Source of the DNA: Persicitalea sp038242095
GTDB taxonomy: Bacteria > Bacteroidota > Bacteroidia > Cytophagales > Spirosomataceae
NCBI GenBank assembly: GCA_038242095.1
Contig: JBBSSJ010000101.1
Location: 1 to 14,852, forward strand
Length of the DNA: 14,852 nt
Reading direction: 5' to 3'
Positions 9,101 through 14,852 of this stretch are shown piece after piece (position 1 is the first letter of the stretch; each line of letters starts with the position of its first letter). Position numbers and translations under genes: made by a program. The notes below the pieces were generated by a model that did no database searches, was not told the origin of the DNA, and saw only the letters and a program-made list of their open reading frames with translations.

Positions 9101-9373
9101 GTAGGGCGTATAACCAAGAATCTCGGTGATCCGATCGAATTCCTGCTCGGCAAACTGCGCCGTAAGCCGCGCCATGTTGGTGCCGCCCTGGTAATGGTAC
9201 ACCTCAAAGTTAGAAGTCTTGAAAATCTTCCAGTCGAAGGTACGGTATTGAATTCGGTTCTTGCCAAATTTTTCCTGGGACGGATAGCGCTGCGCCTGGG
9301 CGGGAAAACACGCCCATAGCAGCAGGCAAGCAACCGTAGTGGTAAAGGTATTGGAGTGGAAAATTAGCTTCAT
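6152..9373 (-). CDS. Outer-membrane protein: degenerate zincin-like domain, beta-propeller (TolB/PD40-like) region and Omp85/BamA-type barrel
   Basis: The 1073-residue product begins with a signal peptide ending AQA|Q near residue 27. Residues about 45-285 resemble the peptidase MA / basic secretory protease fold that precedes propellers in Bacteroidota proteins often labelled TolB. The HExxH place reads M147-E-V-S-R151 and the following helix reads LPDWFMSGIAAYIAEG (175-190), so zinc ligands seem lost. Residues about 300-590 contain repeated strands such as LSADKKWIAVSE, VSEDGTMLAVSADKGG and RRVVFTSNRNSD, typical of WD40-like PD40 blades. Residues about 700-1073 form a beta-barrel with the Omp85 L6-type motif NLRGF (941-945), ELRIPL, GFTDIGTAW, and a C-terminal Phe (LGYDF) as in outer-membrane barrels. 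No POTRA domain is recognisable. It probably sits in the outer membrane with the propeller in the periplasm, but substrate and role are unknown. Start is ATG at 9371-9373, 17 nt after the oxidoreductase stop. Confidence 0.85.
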   Translation of the reverse strand: MKLIFHSNTFTTTVACLLLWACFPAQAQRYPSQEKFGKNRIQYRTFDWKIFKTSNFEVYHYQGGTNMARLTAQFAEQEFDRITEILGYTPYNRIKIFLYNSPAELAQSNMGLATFSDLGDNEIALAQSRVEIAFTGDQISFRKKLVMEVSRLFVYDMLYGGNLKDALQSSLLLSLPDWFMSGIAAYIAEGWTPELSDYMRDVSLRRPIKKPALLTGEDATLIGQSMWNFIAERYGRDNISNILNLTRIIRTEQTSITSTLGIPSYSRFLQEWRSFYSQASEAAKKGYTEPQTAWTYGLQGFDEVNENVSVRLSADKKWIAVSEYRKDRYKVSVFNLETGRSLVLRQGSIGIGEVQQRGTLPLVAWTKYNTLAVVVKENNRQNLFIYDKLSTKRPSIALKRNIRGLDQILGMDVSEDGTMLAVSADKGGKNDLFLISVARASVLPLTNDLYDDLAPRFVSGSARRVVFTSNRNSDTLSTEKVDYKVLGTEVALYEHDGDPRAETLTRIVGSLGQTLTAVRAKDDAIFFLSDHKGIKNLFKYDRQSKLTSQLTNYIFTIRNADISLENTGGIVYSRLDNGAFRLEYVNRLDPDATLDSPILARGAEGRQTAKAVAPSATNSGADTAMIKLAVTALGLRPGEVDTDQYQFDEDVLKAYEFRQKRGTLTSKAPASIPRSRRRDNISVKGPYDYKGLFIANDASSEWRIDPIRGFGYAQSIFMNDLLENHVIKAGFFVSSTFRNSNLFAEYRNNTYRIDFGARIDRQSLFVLNEGANQKYRFNQLKLTASYPFSVHSRIDFSPTYTATRLVDLELISRPDSSTSYGGFVSEFVFDNTNTNGMNMVEGTRFKIRYENQLGIGQAYQNFNRLSIDLRRYQKIHRDLILAVRLAYSRSGGRAPKQSILGGMENWVSNKKDFRPTGTADPMRFQPGFDNRDIFFTEFATNLRGFNLNRLSGTNYMLGNFELRIPLIKYLYRGPITSNFLRNFQVVGFTDIGTAWTGKGPFSPENSLNTEIVGGPLDPFRATVTNFRSPYLFGYGVGARTMLFGFYVKFDYAWGVDNGVTNKPIPYLTLGYDF

Positions 9374-9390
9374 CAGAGATCAGGGTGCTG

Positions 9391-10470
9391 TCAATAATGG
9401 TAATATAACGAAAAATAGCGGTCGATATTCACTTCCGGAATCAATTCTTTCCCGTTCTCAAGGTACGCTGCAAACGCATTGGCAAAATACGGTCCCAGGG
9501 TAACGCCTTTGGTTCCCAAGCCATTGAATAGCCCAACGGCGGCAAATTCCGGGTGCATGCCGATCAGCGGTCGGCGGTCTTTGCTCGCGGGCCGAAGGCC
9601 GGCTTGCTGATTGCGGATCGTGTATCCACCCCCGTCGAGCAGCGGTTTAAGCTTGTCTTCGAGGTAAGTGCGGCCGTCGTCGCTGATGTTCCAGTCAAGG
9701 TCATGCCAAGAGTAGGTCGCCCCAATACGGTAGTGATCAGCCTCCCGGCCCGGCATGATGAATATTCCCTGATTGACGATCTGATCGGTTTTGAGATTGG
9801 AAAAAGTCGCGTCGAGAATTTGCCCTTTCACAGGGCTGAACGGCAGCCAGCCGAATAATGGATTCTCGCGGCCATCAGCGCCTTGACAAAATAGCACTTT
9901 ACCGATAGAAAAGCCCTTCCAATTTATACTACCTTCACTAATGATCAAATCATTACTATCAAATTTATTTTCAAGGTATTGGCCGTTTTTAATAAATTCC
10001 GCTCTGCTTGATTCGATCAACGCGCTGAGATCCACCCAACCGGAGCCCGTCACCTCCAATCCGCCAAAAGGTGCGTTTATTCCAAAATTTGCACTCTGAT
10101 TATCAGATGGATGCGCAATATACTTGGCCACATTTTCCTCCGAAGCGTAGTGCTCGTAGTTCTTTTTTTCTTCCGCCGAGCGGTACGGCCTGAATATGTT
10201 GGCCGGATACACCAGCCGAATGTTCAATTTTGCTTCAAGCTGGTGGTAAAATTTCAGCGCGTAGGGAAACAGCGCATCGGCCAGCCAGGTCTTCACGAGT
10301 TTGCGGCCCGTAAGCGGATTGTAGATTCCGGCGGCTACCAATGAGGCGGAGGGCAACGTGGCGTCGTTGACGATCAGGACGCGCTTGCCCGCTTCGAGCA
10401 AATGCCACGCTAGGGCCGTGCCGGCCAATCCTTGCCCGACAATCAGGTAATCGTAATCCGTAGTTTTCAT
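9391..10470 (-). CDS. FAD-dependent oxidoreductase, DAO (DadA/MnmC-C-like) family
   Basis: The 359-residue protein opens with a Rossmann FAD site, DYLIVGQGLAG (7-17), followed by the glycine/alanine-rich VAAGIYNPLTGRKLVK (45-60) typical of the cytosolic DAO group related to the FAD domain of MnmC. The C-terminal half carries AGLRPASKDRRPLIG and NGLGTKGVTLGPYFA, the usual second FAD-contacting segments. The fold oxidises amines or amino acids using FAD; the substrate cannot be told from sequence. It has no signal peptide, so it is cytoplasmic. Its ATG overlaps the cmk stop (ATGA at 10470-10467), which implies translational coupling, and the outer-membrane protein gene follows 17 nt later. An AT-rich stretch around 9900-10120 encodes the variable middle region. 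It ends in TGA, so TGA is a true stop here. Confidence 0.85.
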   Translation of the reverse strand: MKTTDYDYLIVGQGLAGTALAWHLLEAGKRVLIVNDATLPSASLVAAGIYNPLTGRKLVKTWLADALFPYALKFYHQLEAKLNIRLVYPANIFRPYRSAEEKKNYEHYASEENVAKYIAHPSDNQSANFGINAPFGGLEVTGSGWVDLSALIESSRAEFIKNGQYLENKFDSNDLIISEGSINWKGFSIGKVLFCQGADGRENPLFGWLPFSPVKGQILDATFSNLKTDQIVNQGIFIMPGREADHYRIGATYSWHDLDWNISDDGRTYLEDKLKPLLDGGGYTIRNQQAGLRPASKDRRPLIGMHPEFAAVGLFNGLGTKGVTLGPYFANAFAAYLENGKELIPEVNIDRYFSLYYHY

Positions 10471-11180
10471 TTTTTGATCCGATCATCGCGCTTCCGCACG
10501 GCGCGGCTTATTTTTTCGTCGGCCAGTTGCACGACCATCTCCACCTGTTCATCTACGGTCATAAACGTATTATCGATCAAAAGCGCATCATCCGCTTGCC
10601 GGAGCGGACTTTCGTCGCGGTGGGTATCGATGTAGTCGCGCTTCCGTAAGTTTGCCACGATTTCGGGTAAATCCACCAAGTCGCCCTTGGCCAGTAATTC
10701 GGCCTGCCGCCGCTGCGCGCGCATGAGCGGATCGGCGGTCATGAATATTTTCAGCTCGGCTTCGGGAAAAACAACCGTTCCGATATCACGCCCATCCATG
10801 ACGATGTTTTTTCCCCTTCCCATTTTTTGCTGCTGCGCTACCAAAGCGTGGCGCACTTCGGCCACGGCGCTTACTTCGCTCACCCGATCGGACACATACA
10901 TTTTCCTGATCTCGTCCTCGACACTCATCCCATTGAGATAGGTGTCGTTACGCCGGGTTTCAGGATGGCGGCGGAAGGTGATGTGCAGATCGTCCAGCGC
11001 TTTGCTCACCTCCCTGGGGTTAGTAAGGGCGATATGGTTTTGAATAAAATGTAGCGTCACCGCGCGGTACATCGCTCCGGTGTCGATGTAGGCGTAGTGA
11101 AGTTGGGCGGCCGCGAGCTTGGCAGTGGTGCTTTTGCCGCAGCTCGAATAGCCGTCGATGGCGATAACAATGGAAGGCAT
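10467..11180 (-). CDS. cmk: Cytidylate kinase
   Basis: The enzyme phosphorylates CMP and dCMP with ATP (EC 2.7.4.25) in pyrimidine nucleotide recycling, in the cytoplasm. The 237-residue sequence has the P-loop GYSSCGKST (10-18), the substrate-site YIDTGAMYRAVTL (31-43), DGRDIGTVVFPEA (129-141) with the CMP-binding Arg-Asp, and the lid/C-terminal signature RDYIDTHRDESPLRQADDA (181-199) followed by LIDNT. Length is normal for bacterial Cmk. The ATG at 11178-11180 lies 4 nt after the GNAT gene, and the stop overlaps the start of the FAD oxidoreductase, so it sits in the middle of an operon and is presumably expressed from an upstream promoter. Confidence 0.97.
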   Translation of the reverse strand: MPSIVIAIDGYSSCGKSTTAKLAAAQLHYAYIDTGAMYRAVTLHFIQNHIALTNPREVSKALDDLHITFRRHPETRRNDTYLNGMSVEDEIRKMYVSDRVSEVSAVAEVRHALVAQQQKMGRGKNIVMDGRDIGTVVFPEAELKIFMTADPLMRAQRRQAELLAKGDLVDLPEIVANLRKRDYIDTHRDESPLRQADDALLIDNTFMTVDEQVEMVVQLADEKISRAVRKRDDRIKK

Positions 11181-11184
11181 TTGT

Positions 11185-11691
11185 TCAATGGAAAGTGGAA
11201 AGTCTCACATAGTAATGTTCATCCCAAAATTGGTCGTTTTTATAAATCGCATCTTTGTGAATGGCCTCTTGTCGAAACCCGGCCTTGATCAGCACCCGCA
11301 TCGAAGGCTGATTGAAACCAAACACGCCCGCGTAAAGACGATTCAAATCAGTATGAGCAAAAAGCCAAGGTACAAACGATTGAAGTGCTTGCGTGGCGTA
11401 GCCCCTTCCCCAATGGGACTTGCCTAACCAGTAACCTACCTCGGCATTAAACCTGTGGACGTCTGAATCACGCAAAGCACCAATTGCGCCTATCAATCTA
11501 TCATTCAGCACAATAGCTCTTCGTATTGATCCTTCGGTATCTTTTTGACTTGCCTCGATCCATTGGGTAGCATCTAGATAGGTGTAAGGATGCGGAAACG
11601 CATCTCGTAGTGTAGCCACCACCTCGTAATCATTGGCGTGAAGAACTAAATCTCTTTCGTCACCTGACCTGAATTGCCTGATTTCGACCAT
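11185..11691 (-). CDS. GNAT family N-acetyltransferase (RimJ/RimL-like)
   Basis: The 168-residue protein shows the GNAT order: beta-strand IRQFRSGDERDL at the start, ALRDSDVHRFNAEVGYWLGKSHWGRGYATQAL in the centre with the acetyl-CoA pyrophosphate loop HWGRGYAT (93-100), and the late NRLYAGVFGFNQPSMRVLIKAGF (117-139), where the Asn and the K-x-GF pair are hallmark residues of the RimJ-like group. It transfers acetyl groups from acetyl-CoA to an amine, either a small molecule or a protein N-terminus; the acceptor is not evident. The reading frame is AT-richer than cmk next to it. It lies 13 nt after the DUF4440 gene and 4 nt before cmk, all in one transcription direction. Confidence 0.88.
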   Translation of the reverse strand: MVEIRQFRSGDERDLVLHANDYEVVATLRDAFPHPYTYLDATQWIEASQKDTEGSIRRAIVLNDRLIGAIGALRDSDVHRFNAEVGYWLGKSHWGRGYATQALQSFVPWLFAHTDLNRLYAGVFGFNQPSMRVLIKAGFRQEAIHKDAIYKNDQFWDEHYYVRLSTFH

Positions 11692-11704
11692 AAAACCCCC
11701 ATGA

Positions 11705-12133
11705 TTACAATTTAAAGGCCTGTCGGGCCAAGAGTTGCCAGCCTTTGCTGGTCTGGGTCCATACTTGCAACACGCCTAGATTCGGCTTACTGACGCTCGC
11801 ATCCTGTAGGGTCATGGTTCCCGTCATTTTGTGCCGCACGAGCGCGTTTTTCCCAACCACATTGACGGTCATGTCGTCGATATTAAGCTCGTTGTACACC
11901 TCCTTTTTATCCCTGATGGTATTGATAAAAGAGTCCTTGGTGTCGATGTGCCCGTTGGAATGCCCATACGACAATTCATTCGCCAGCATCTGGTCCAGCG
12001 TTTTGGCATCTTGTCCAACGACCGCTTTCCGCCACATTTCCACGCGGTCGAGTACTTCTTTTTCCTGCTTCGTCTGCGCCACAGCCACCGAAAGCGTCAA
12101 TCCCGCCAACAGCGTGAGTAATATCCTTTTCAT
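11705..12133 (-). CDS. Secreted NTF2-like protein (DUF4440 / SnoaL-like)
   Basis: The 142-residue protein has a signal peptide (KRILLTLLAGLTLSVAVA, residues 2-19, cut before Gln20). The mature part has the pattern of a single cone-shaped NTF2-like domain: helix VEMWRKAVVGQDAKTLDQMLANEL, strand LSYGHSNGHIDTKDSFI, and two late strands NALVRHKMTGTM and LGVLQVWTQTSKGWQLLARQAFKL. DUF4440 proteins of this size are exported and common in Bacteroidota; some act as ligand-binding or hydrolytic domains, most are uncharacterised. It is the first gene of a run of five with short gaps. A -7-like element stands 30 nt upstream, so transcription of the run may begin here. Confidence 0.85.
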   Translation of the reverse strand: MKRILLTLLAGLTLSVAVAQTKQEKEVLDRVEMWRKAVVGQDAKTLDQMLANELSYGHSNGHIDTKDSFINTIRDKKEVYNELNIDDMTVNVVGKNALVRHKMTGTMTLQDASVSKPNLGVLQVWTQTSKGWQLLARQAFKL

Positions 12134-12162
12134 TTTACAATTTGAGTTTGGTATTCCTTTTT

Positions 12163-12170
12163 CAAAGCTA
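12163..12170 (-). promoter_or_regulatory. Candidate -7 element for the DUF4440-GNAT-cmk-DAO-Omp85 operon
   Basis: TAGCTTTG on the minus strand matches the Bacteroidota -7 consensus TAnnTTTG and would start transcription about 20-25 nt before the ATG at 12133. I could not find a good TTTG at the expected -33 distance, so support is limited to one element and its position. Confidence 0.25.
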
Positions 12171-12202
12171 AGATAGAGATAGTTCCGGGTTCTGCCGGGA
12201 TT

Positions 12203-12994
12203 TTACCAAAATTCAAAGGTAGCCGAAATTGGAAAATGGTCGGAGGCGTCGGGATATTCCCGGACCACATTGTAGGACTTGACCCGAACCCGCGTGTTAC
12301 GAAGTACCATGATGTAATCGAGCCGATCGCCCGAGATGCCCTCCGTCCAAGTCGGCAAATAGGAACCCTTGGCGGCGTCAATCCAGTCTTTGCGGTACGA
12401 AAAATACGGCTGCTCGTTGGGCCGCGCACCCATGTCCATCGCCAAGACGACGGGCTGAATACTCGGCGTCAGCATATGGTTGACGTAGGCCGATTGCATG
12501 GCCCGGTCGAACACGGAAGCGTATTCCATTCTGACGGTACATACCCGGAAGTTCATTCCCTTGGTCGGGCTGACCAGTCCGCACAGCATCATGCGCGGGT
12601 CCGCGCCATAGGAATGTGGCATGGCGATTTGCTGGGTATTTTCGAAGGGCCAAACCGATAATAAACCCACGCCCTGGCTTCCGTTACTGATCCGGTCGGA
12701 CGCGGCGTACACGTAGTACATCCCCACCTGAGTGGCGAGCCGCCGGAGCTGAAAATTAAGCGTACCATCCTCCTGCAACAAACTATCGATCGCCTGTAAA
12801 GCAACGAGTTGCGGCTTTTGGTCGCGAATTATCTTGACAACTTCCCGTAAGTTCGAGCTACCCCATTTGTCTTCTCCGTGGTGAATATTGAAACTCAACA
12901 CCCGCACTTCCACCGCGCGAACGGGTTGCGGACGGTACCCAAACAGCCCCAGTAATCCGACGAACAGCACGAGTTGACTAAGCCCTTTTCTCAA
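12203..12994 (-). CDS. Secreted endonuclease/exonuclease/phosphatase (EEP) fold protein, probably catalytically impaired
   Basis: The 263-residue product has a hydrophobic leader (QLVLFVGLLGLFGY, residues 7-20) ending near VRA27, then the EEP fold starting VLSFNIHHGED (32-42). Canonical landmarks are partly kept: N36, D187 (in AMDMGA), DRLDYIMV with D226, and the terminal SDH (251-253). Others are changed: the metal-binding Glu of LQE is Ala68 (LVALQAID), the THL histidine region reads TVRME (153-157), and the GDFN asparagine is Gly189. Intact family members cleave phosphodiesters or phosphoesters with a divalent metal; this one may bind without cleaving. No ATG is available: upstream the frame reaches a stop at 13064-13066, and the first ATG codon lies after the catalytic core, so I use TTG at 12992-12994. 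It lies 75 nt after the FAH-family gene and 69 nt before DUF4440. Confidence 0.82.
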   Translation of the reverse strand: MRKGLSQLVLFVGLLGLFGYRPQPVRAVEVRVLSFNIHHGEDKWGSSNLREVVKIIRDQKPQLVALQAIDSLLQEDGTLNFQLRRLATQVGMYYVYAASDRISNGSQGVGLLSVWPFENTQQIAMPHSYGADPRMMLCGLVSPTKGMNFRVCTVRMEYASVFDRAMQSAYVNHMLTPSIQPVVLAMDMGARPNEQPYFSYRKDWIDAAKGSYLPTWTEGISGDRLDYIMVLRNTRVRVKSYNVVREYPDASDHFPISATFEFW

Positions 12995-13069
12995 ATTGAA
13001 ATTCTGAATGTTGATGAATCCCCACGCCTTCGTGCGCGCAACTTGTGTGCCAGGAAAGTGCCCCTACGG

Positions 13070-13927
13070 TCAGGCCTGCCACGCCATTGCTTCCTGCCGC
13101 TGCGTTCCAAGGCCTTCGATCCCGAGCTCGACGATATCGCCGGGCTTGAGGTATTGGGGCGGTTTCATACCCAACCCAACCCCTTCGGGCGTGCCGGTAG
13201 AAATAATATCGCCTGGCAGCAGTGTCATGAATTGGCTAAGGTAGCTGATGATTTTGGGGATATAAAAAATCATGTCGGCTGTGTTGGAATCCTGAATGCG
13301 GGTACCGTTCAGCGACAGCCACATCGGCAAATCGTGCGGATCAGCTATTTCGTCTCTGGTCACCAGGAACGGTCCGATGGGGGCAAAGGTATCGTTGCTT
13401 TTTCCCTTGACCCACTGCCCGCCGCGCTCCAGCTGAAATTCACGCTCGGAATAGTCGTTGTGTAGGGCGTAGCCCGCCACGTAATTCATCGCGTCGGTTT
13501 CTTCGATGTAGCTGGCTTTTTTATCGATAATCACGGCCAGTTCTACCTCCCAGTCAGTCTTCACAGAATTTTTGGGAATGACAAGCCGATCCGCGGGACC
13601 ACAGAGCGCGGAGGTAGCTTTGAAAAAAATTACGGGTTCGGCGGGTGGCTGCGCACCTGACTCGGCGGCGTGCTTGGCGTAGTTGAGCCCTACACAAATC
13701 AGCTTGGAAGGCCGCGCCACGCACGAACCCAACCGCACCTCGCCGGGTACTTCCGGACAGTCCGCCGCGTGTGCTTTCAACCAGTCGGCCAAACGGGAAA
13801 GGCCGTCGGACGCGAAAAATTTTTCGTTGTAATCCTCCCCAAAGGCCGAGACGTCCAGCCTTCTATCCTGCGCCATCAGTACACCGGGCTTTTCCTGTTC
13901 GTAGGCGCCAAAGCGAAATAGTTTCAT
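13070..13927 (-). CDS. Fumarylacetoacetate hydrolase family protein (candidate 2,4-diketo-3-deoxy-L-fuconate hydrolase)
   Basis: The 285-residue protein belongs to the FAH family of C-C bond hydrolases, isomerases and decarboxylases. It has RPSKLICVGLNYAKHAAESG (72-91), the metal ligands E127 and E129 in DWEVELAVI and D158 in HNDYSERE, the catalytic-type lysine in KGKSNDTFAPIGP (174-186), and ISTGTPEGVGLGM near 242-254. Length matches the 280-290 residue group that includes ureidoglycolate lyase-labelled proteins and sugar-acid hydrolases. It begins 15 nt after an SDR gene; the two together suit oxidation of 2-keto-3-deoxy-L-fuconate followed by hydrolysis to pyruvate and lactate. That substrate is inferred from the pairing, since no dehydratase or transporter is visible. 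Other diketo acids of similar shape are possible. Confidence 0.88.
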   Translation of the reverse strand: MKLFRFGAYEQEKPGVLMAQDRRLDVSAFGEDYNEKFFASDGLSRLADWLKAHAADCPEVPGEVRLGSCVARPSKLICVGLNYAKHAAESGAQPPAEPVIFFKATSALCGPADRLVIPKNSVKTDWEVELAVIIDKKASYIEETDAMNYVAGYALHNDYSEREFQLERGGQWVKGKSNDTFAPIGPFLVTRDEIADPHDLPMWLSLNGTRIQDSNTADMIFYIPKIISYLSQFMTLLPGDIISTGTPEGVGLGMKPPQYLKPGDIVELGIEGLGTQRQEAMAWQA

Positions 13928-13942
13928 GTCGTAATTTTAGGA

Positions 13943-14716
13943 TTAAGTGTTCAGTTTCTGGAATCCGCCGTCGATCAGGTAGTCACAGCCCGTGACGAAA
14001 GCGGCCTCATCAGAACAAAGGTACAGCGCCAGCGCCCCAATCTCCTGCGGTTTGGCCATGCGACCAATGGGTTGAGTTTTGGATAAGGTTTCAAACATTT
14101 CCTGCTCTCGTCCCGGGTAGGTTCTGGCAATAAAACCATCGACAAAAGGGGTGTGGACCCGCGCAGGCGAGATGCTGTTGCAGCGAATCTGGTCGGGCAG
14201 GTAGTCCTTCGCCACCGAAAGCGTCATTGCGAGTACCGCGCCTTTGCTGGCCGAGTAGGCAAAGCGATCCACCAAGCCAACGGTCGCGGCGACCGAGGCG
14301 AGGTTGAGAATCACGCCCCCGCCCTGCCGTTGCATATGCGGAATGGTAGCGAAAAGGCAATTATAAACGCCCTTGACATTGACGCTCATCACCCGGTCGA
14401 AGTCTGCCTCGACCGTAGTATGCGCCTTACCGATGTGCGCAATACCCGCATTATTGACCAGGATGTCAATTTTATGCTCCGCCGCGATGCCATCGATCGT
14501 CTCAACTACCTTCCCCTGTTGCGAAAGGTCAAGCGTGTGCGCGCGGGCCTGGCCTCCGGCTTGGGTAATTTGGGCTACGGCAGCATCTGCCTGTTCCGCG
14601 TTAATTTCCAAAATATGGACTAAGGCACCCTGCCGGGCAAAGATCGTCGCAATCGCCAGTCCGATGCCACTAGCTCCTCCGGTAACGAGGGCTACTTTGT
14701 TTTTGAGTTCAAACAT
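13943..14716 (-). CDS. Short-chain dehydrogenase/reductase (candidate 2-keto-3-deoxy-L-fuconate dehydrogenase)
   Basis: This is a classical 257-residue NAD(P)-dependent SDR. It carries the nucleotide-binding TGGASGIG (12-19), acidic E37 after the second strand (HILEINA), which favours NAD(H), NNAG (88-91), and the catalytic set N113, S141, Y154 and K158 (YSASK). The C-terminal PIGRMAKPQEIG and FVTGCDYLIDGG are standard. The sequence around SPARVHTPFVDGFIARTYPG resembles SDRs of the non-phosphorylating L-fucose route, and the FAH-family gene follows after 15 nt, so an oxidation of a 3-deoxy-2-keto sugar acid is a fair guess. General sugar or alcohol dehydrogenase activity cannot be excluded. 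The ATG at 14714-14716 is preceded by 136 nt without a clear promoter match before the window ends. Confidence 0.9.
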   Translation of the reverse strand: MFELKNKVALVTGGASGIGLAIATIFARQGALVHILEINAEQADAAVAQITQAGGQARAHTLDLSQQGKVVETIDGIAAEHKIDILVNNAGIAHIGKAHTTVEADFDRVMSVNVKGVYNCLFATIPHMQRQGGGVILNLASVAATVGLVDRFAYSASKGAVLAMTLSVAKDYLPDQIRCNSISPARVHTPFVDGFIARTYPGREQEMFETLSKTQPIGRMAKPQEIGALALYLCSDEAAFVTGCDYLIDGGFQKLNT

Positions 14717-14852
14717 AAATAAAAGGGGTGTGGGAATTCATGACACGCTATTAAAAGAACAAAGGCGCAAATCCGGCCCGCCTAACGATGGGTTTCTGTT
14801 TATTTTAAAAGTCCGGGTGGCAAAATTGGCTAATTCTGCCTTTATTTGGAAA

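Noticed and set aside
6047..9333. Open frames on both strands overlapping the outer-membrane protein gene (for example 6047-6781 plus, 8469-8843 minus)
   Set aside because: They are out-of-frame shadows with Arg/His/Pro-rich translations; the 1073-residue frame has clear signal peptide, propeller and barrel motifs.
12180..12202. CCGG-containing inverted repeat after the EEP-like gene as a terminator
   Set aside because: Only four base pairs can form, too weak to call.
14717..14852. Promoter for the SDR gene
   Set aside because: A TTTG and AT-rich DNA are present, but I found no TAnnTTTG element at a fitting distance.

Overview
The window looks like chromosomal DNA from a Bacteroidota species, most likely order Cytophagales (Spirosoma/Dyadobacter-like). 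The grounds are GC-moderate coding sequence, a giant secreted protein built of DUF11, SdrD-B-like and Ig-like repeats, an Omp85 barrel protein with a beta-propeller in front of it, no Shine-Dalgarno-like sites, and a few promoter candidates of the Bacteroidota type (TAnnTTTG). The order is inferred from protein style; no rRNA or marker gene other than cmk is present. Every recognisable gene is on the minus strand, so transcription runs from high to low coordinates.

Layout in order of transcription. (1) 14716-13070: an SDR dehydrogenase and a fumarylacetoacetate-hydrolase (FAH) family enzyme, 15 nt apart. They fit the last two steps of a non-phosphorylating L-fucose/deoxy-sugar-acid route. (2) 12994-12203: a secreted protein with the endonuclease/exonuclease/phosphatase (EEP) fold that starts at TTG and lacks three canonical catalytic residues. 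(3) 12133-6152: a tight five-gene run, namely a secreted NTF2-like (DUF4440) protein, a GNAT acetyltransferase, cytidylate kinase (cmk), a DadA-like FAD oxidoreductase and a 1073-residue outer-membrane protein. Gaps are 13 and 4 nt, then an ATGA overlap, then 17 nt, and a strong hairpin follows the last gene. The outer-membrane protein has a signal peptide, a degenerate zincin-like domain, a propeller-like region and an Omp85/BamA barrel.

(4) 6096-5401: about 700 bp without a recognisable gene. It contains a promoter candidate whose -7 element lies inside a perfect 16-bp palindrome. (5) 5400-1: the 5' part of a very large surface adhesin. It stays in one reading frame for 5.4 kb but is interrupted by two in-frame stops, TAG at 4843-4845 and TGA at 2719-2721. 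It ends off the left edge inside a tandem array of cysteine-rich Ig-like repeats. It is either a recently inactivated adhesin, a gene with sequence errors, or, less likely, a gene relying on readthrough.

I see no mobile element, CRISPR array, tRNA or rRNA, and no convincing new multi-gene system. The most interesting items are the doubly interrupted adhesin, the apparent EEP pseudoenzyme, and the zincin-like/propeller/Omp85 fusion with both histidines of HExxH missing.
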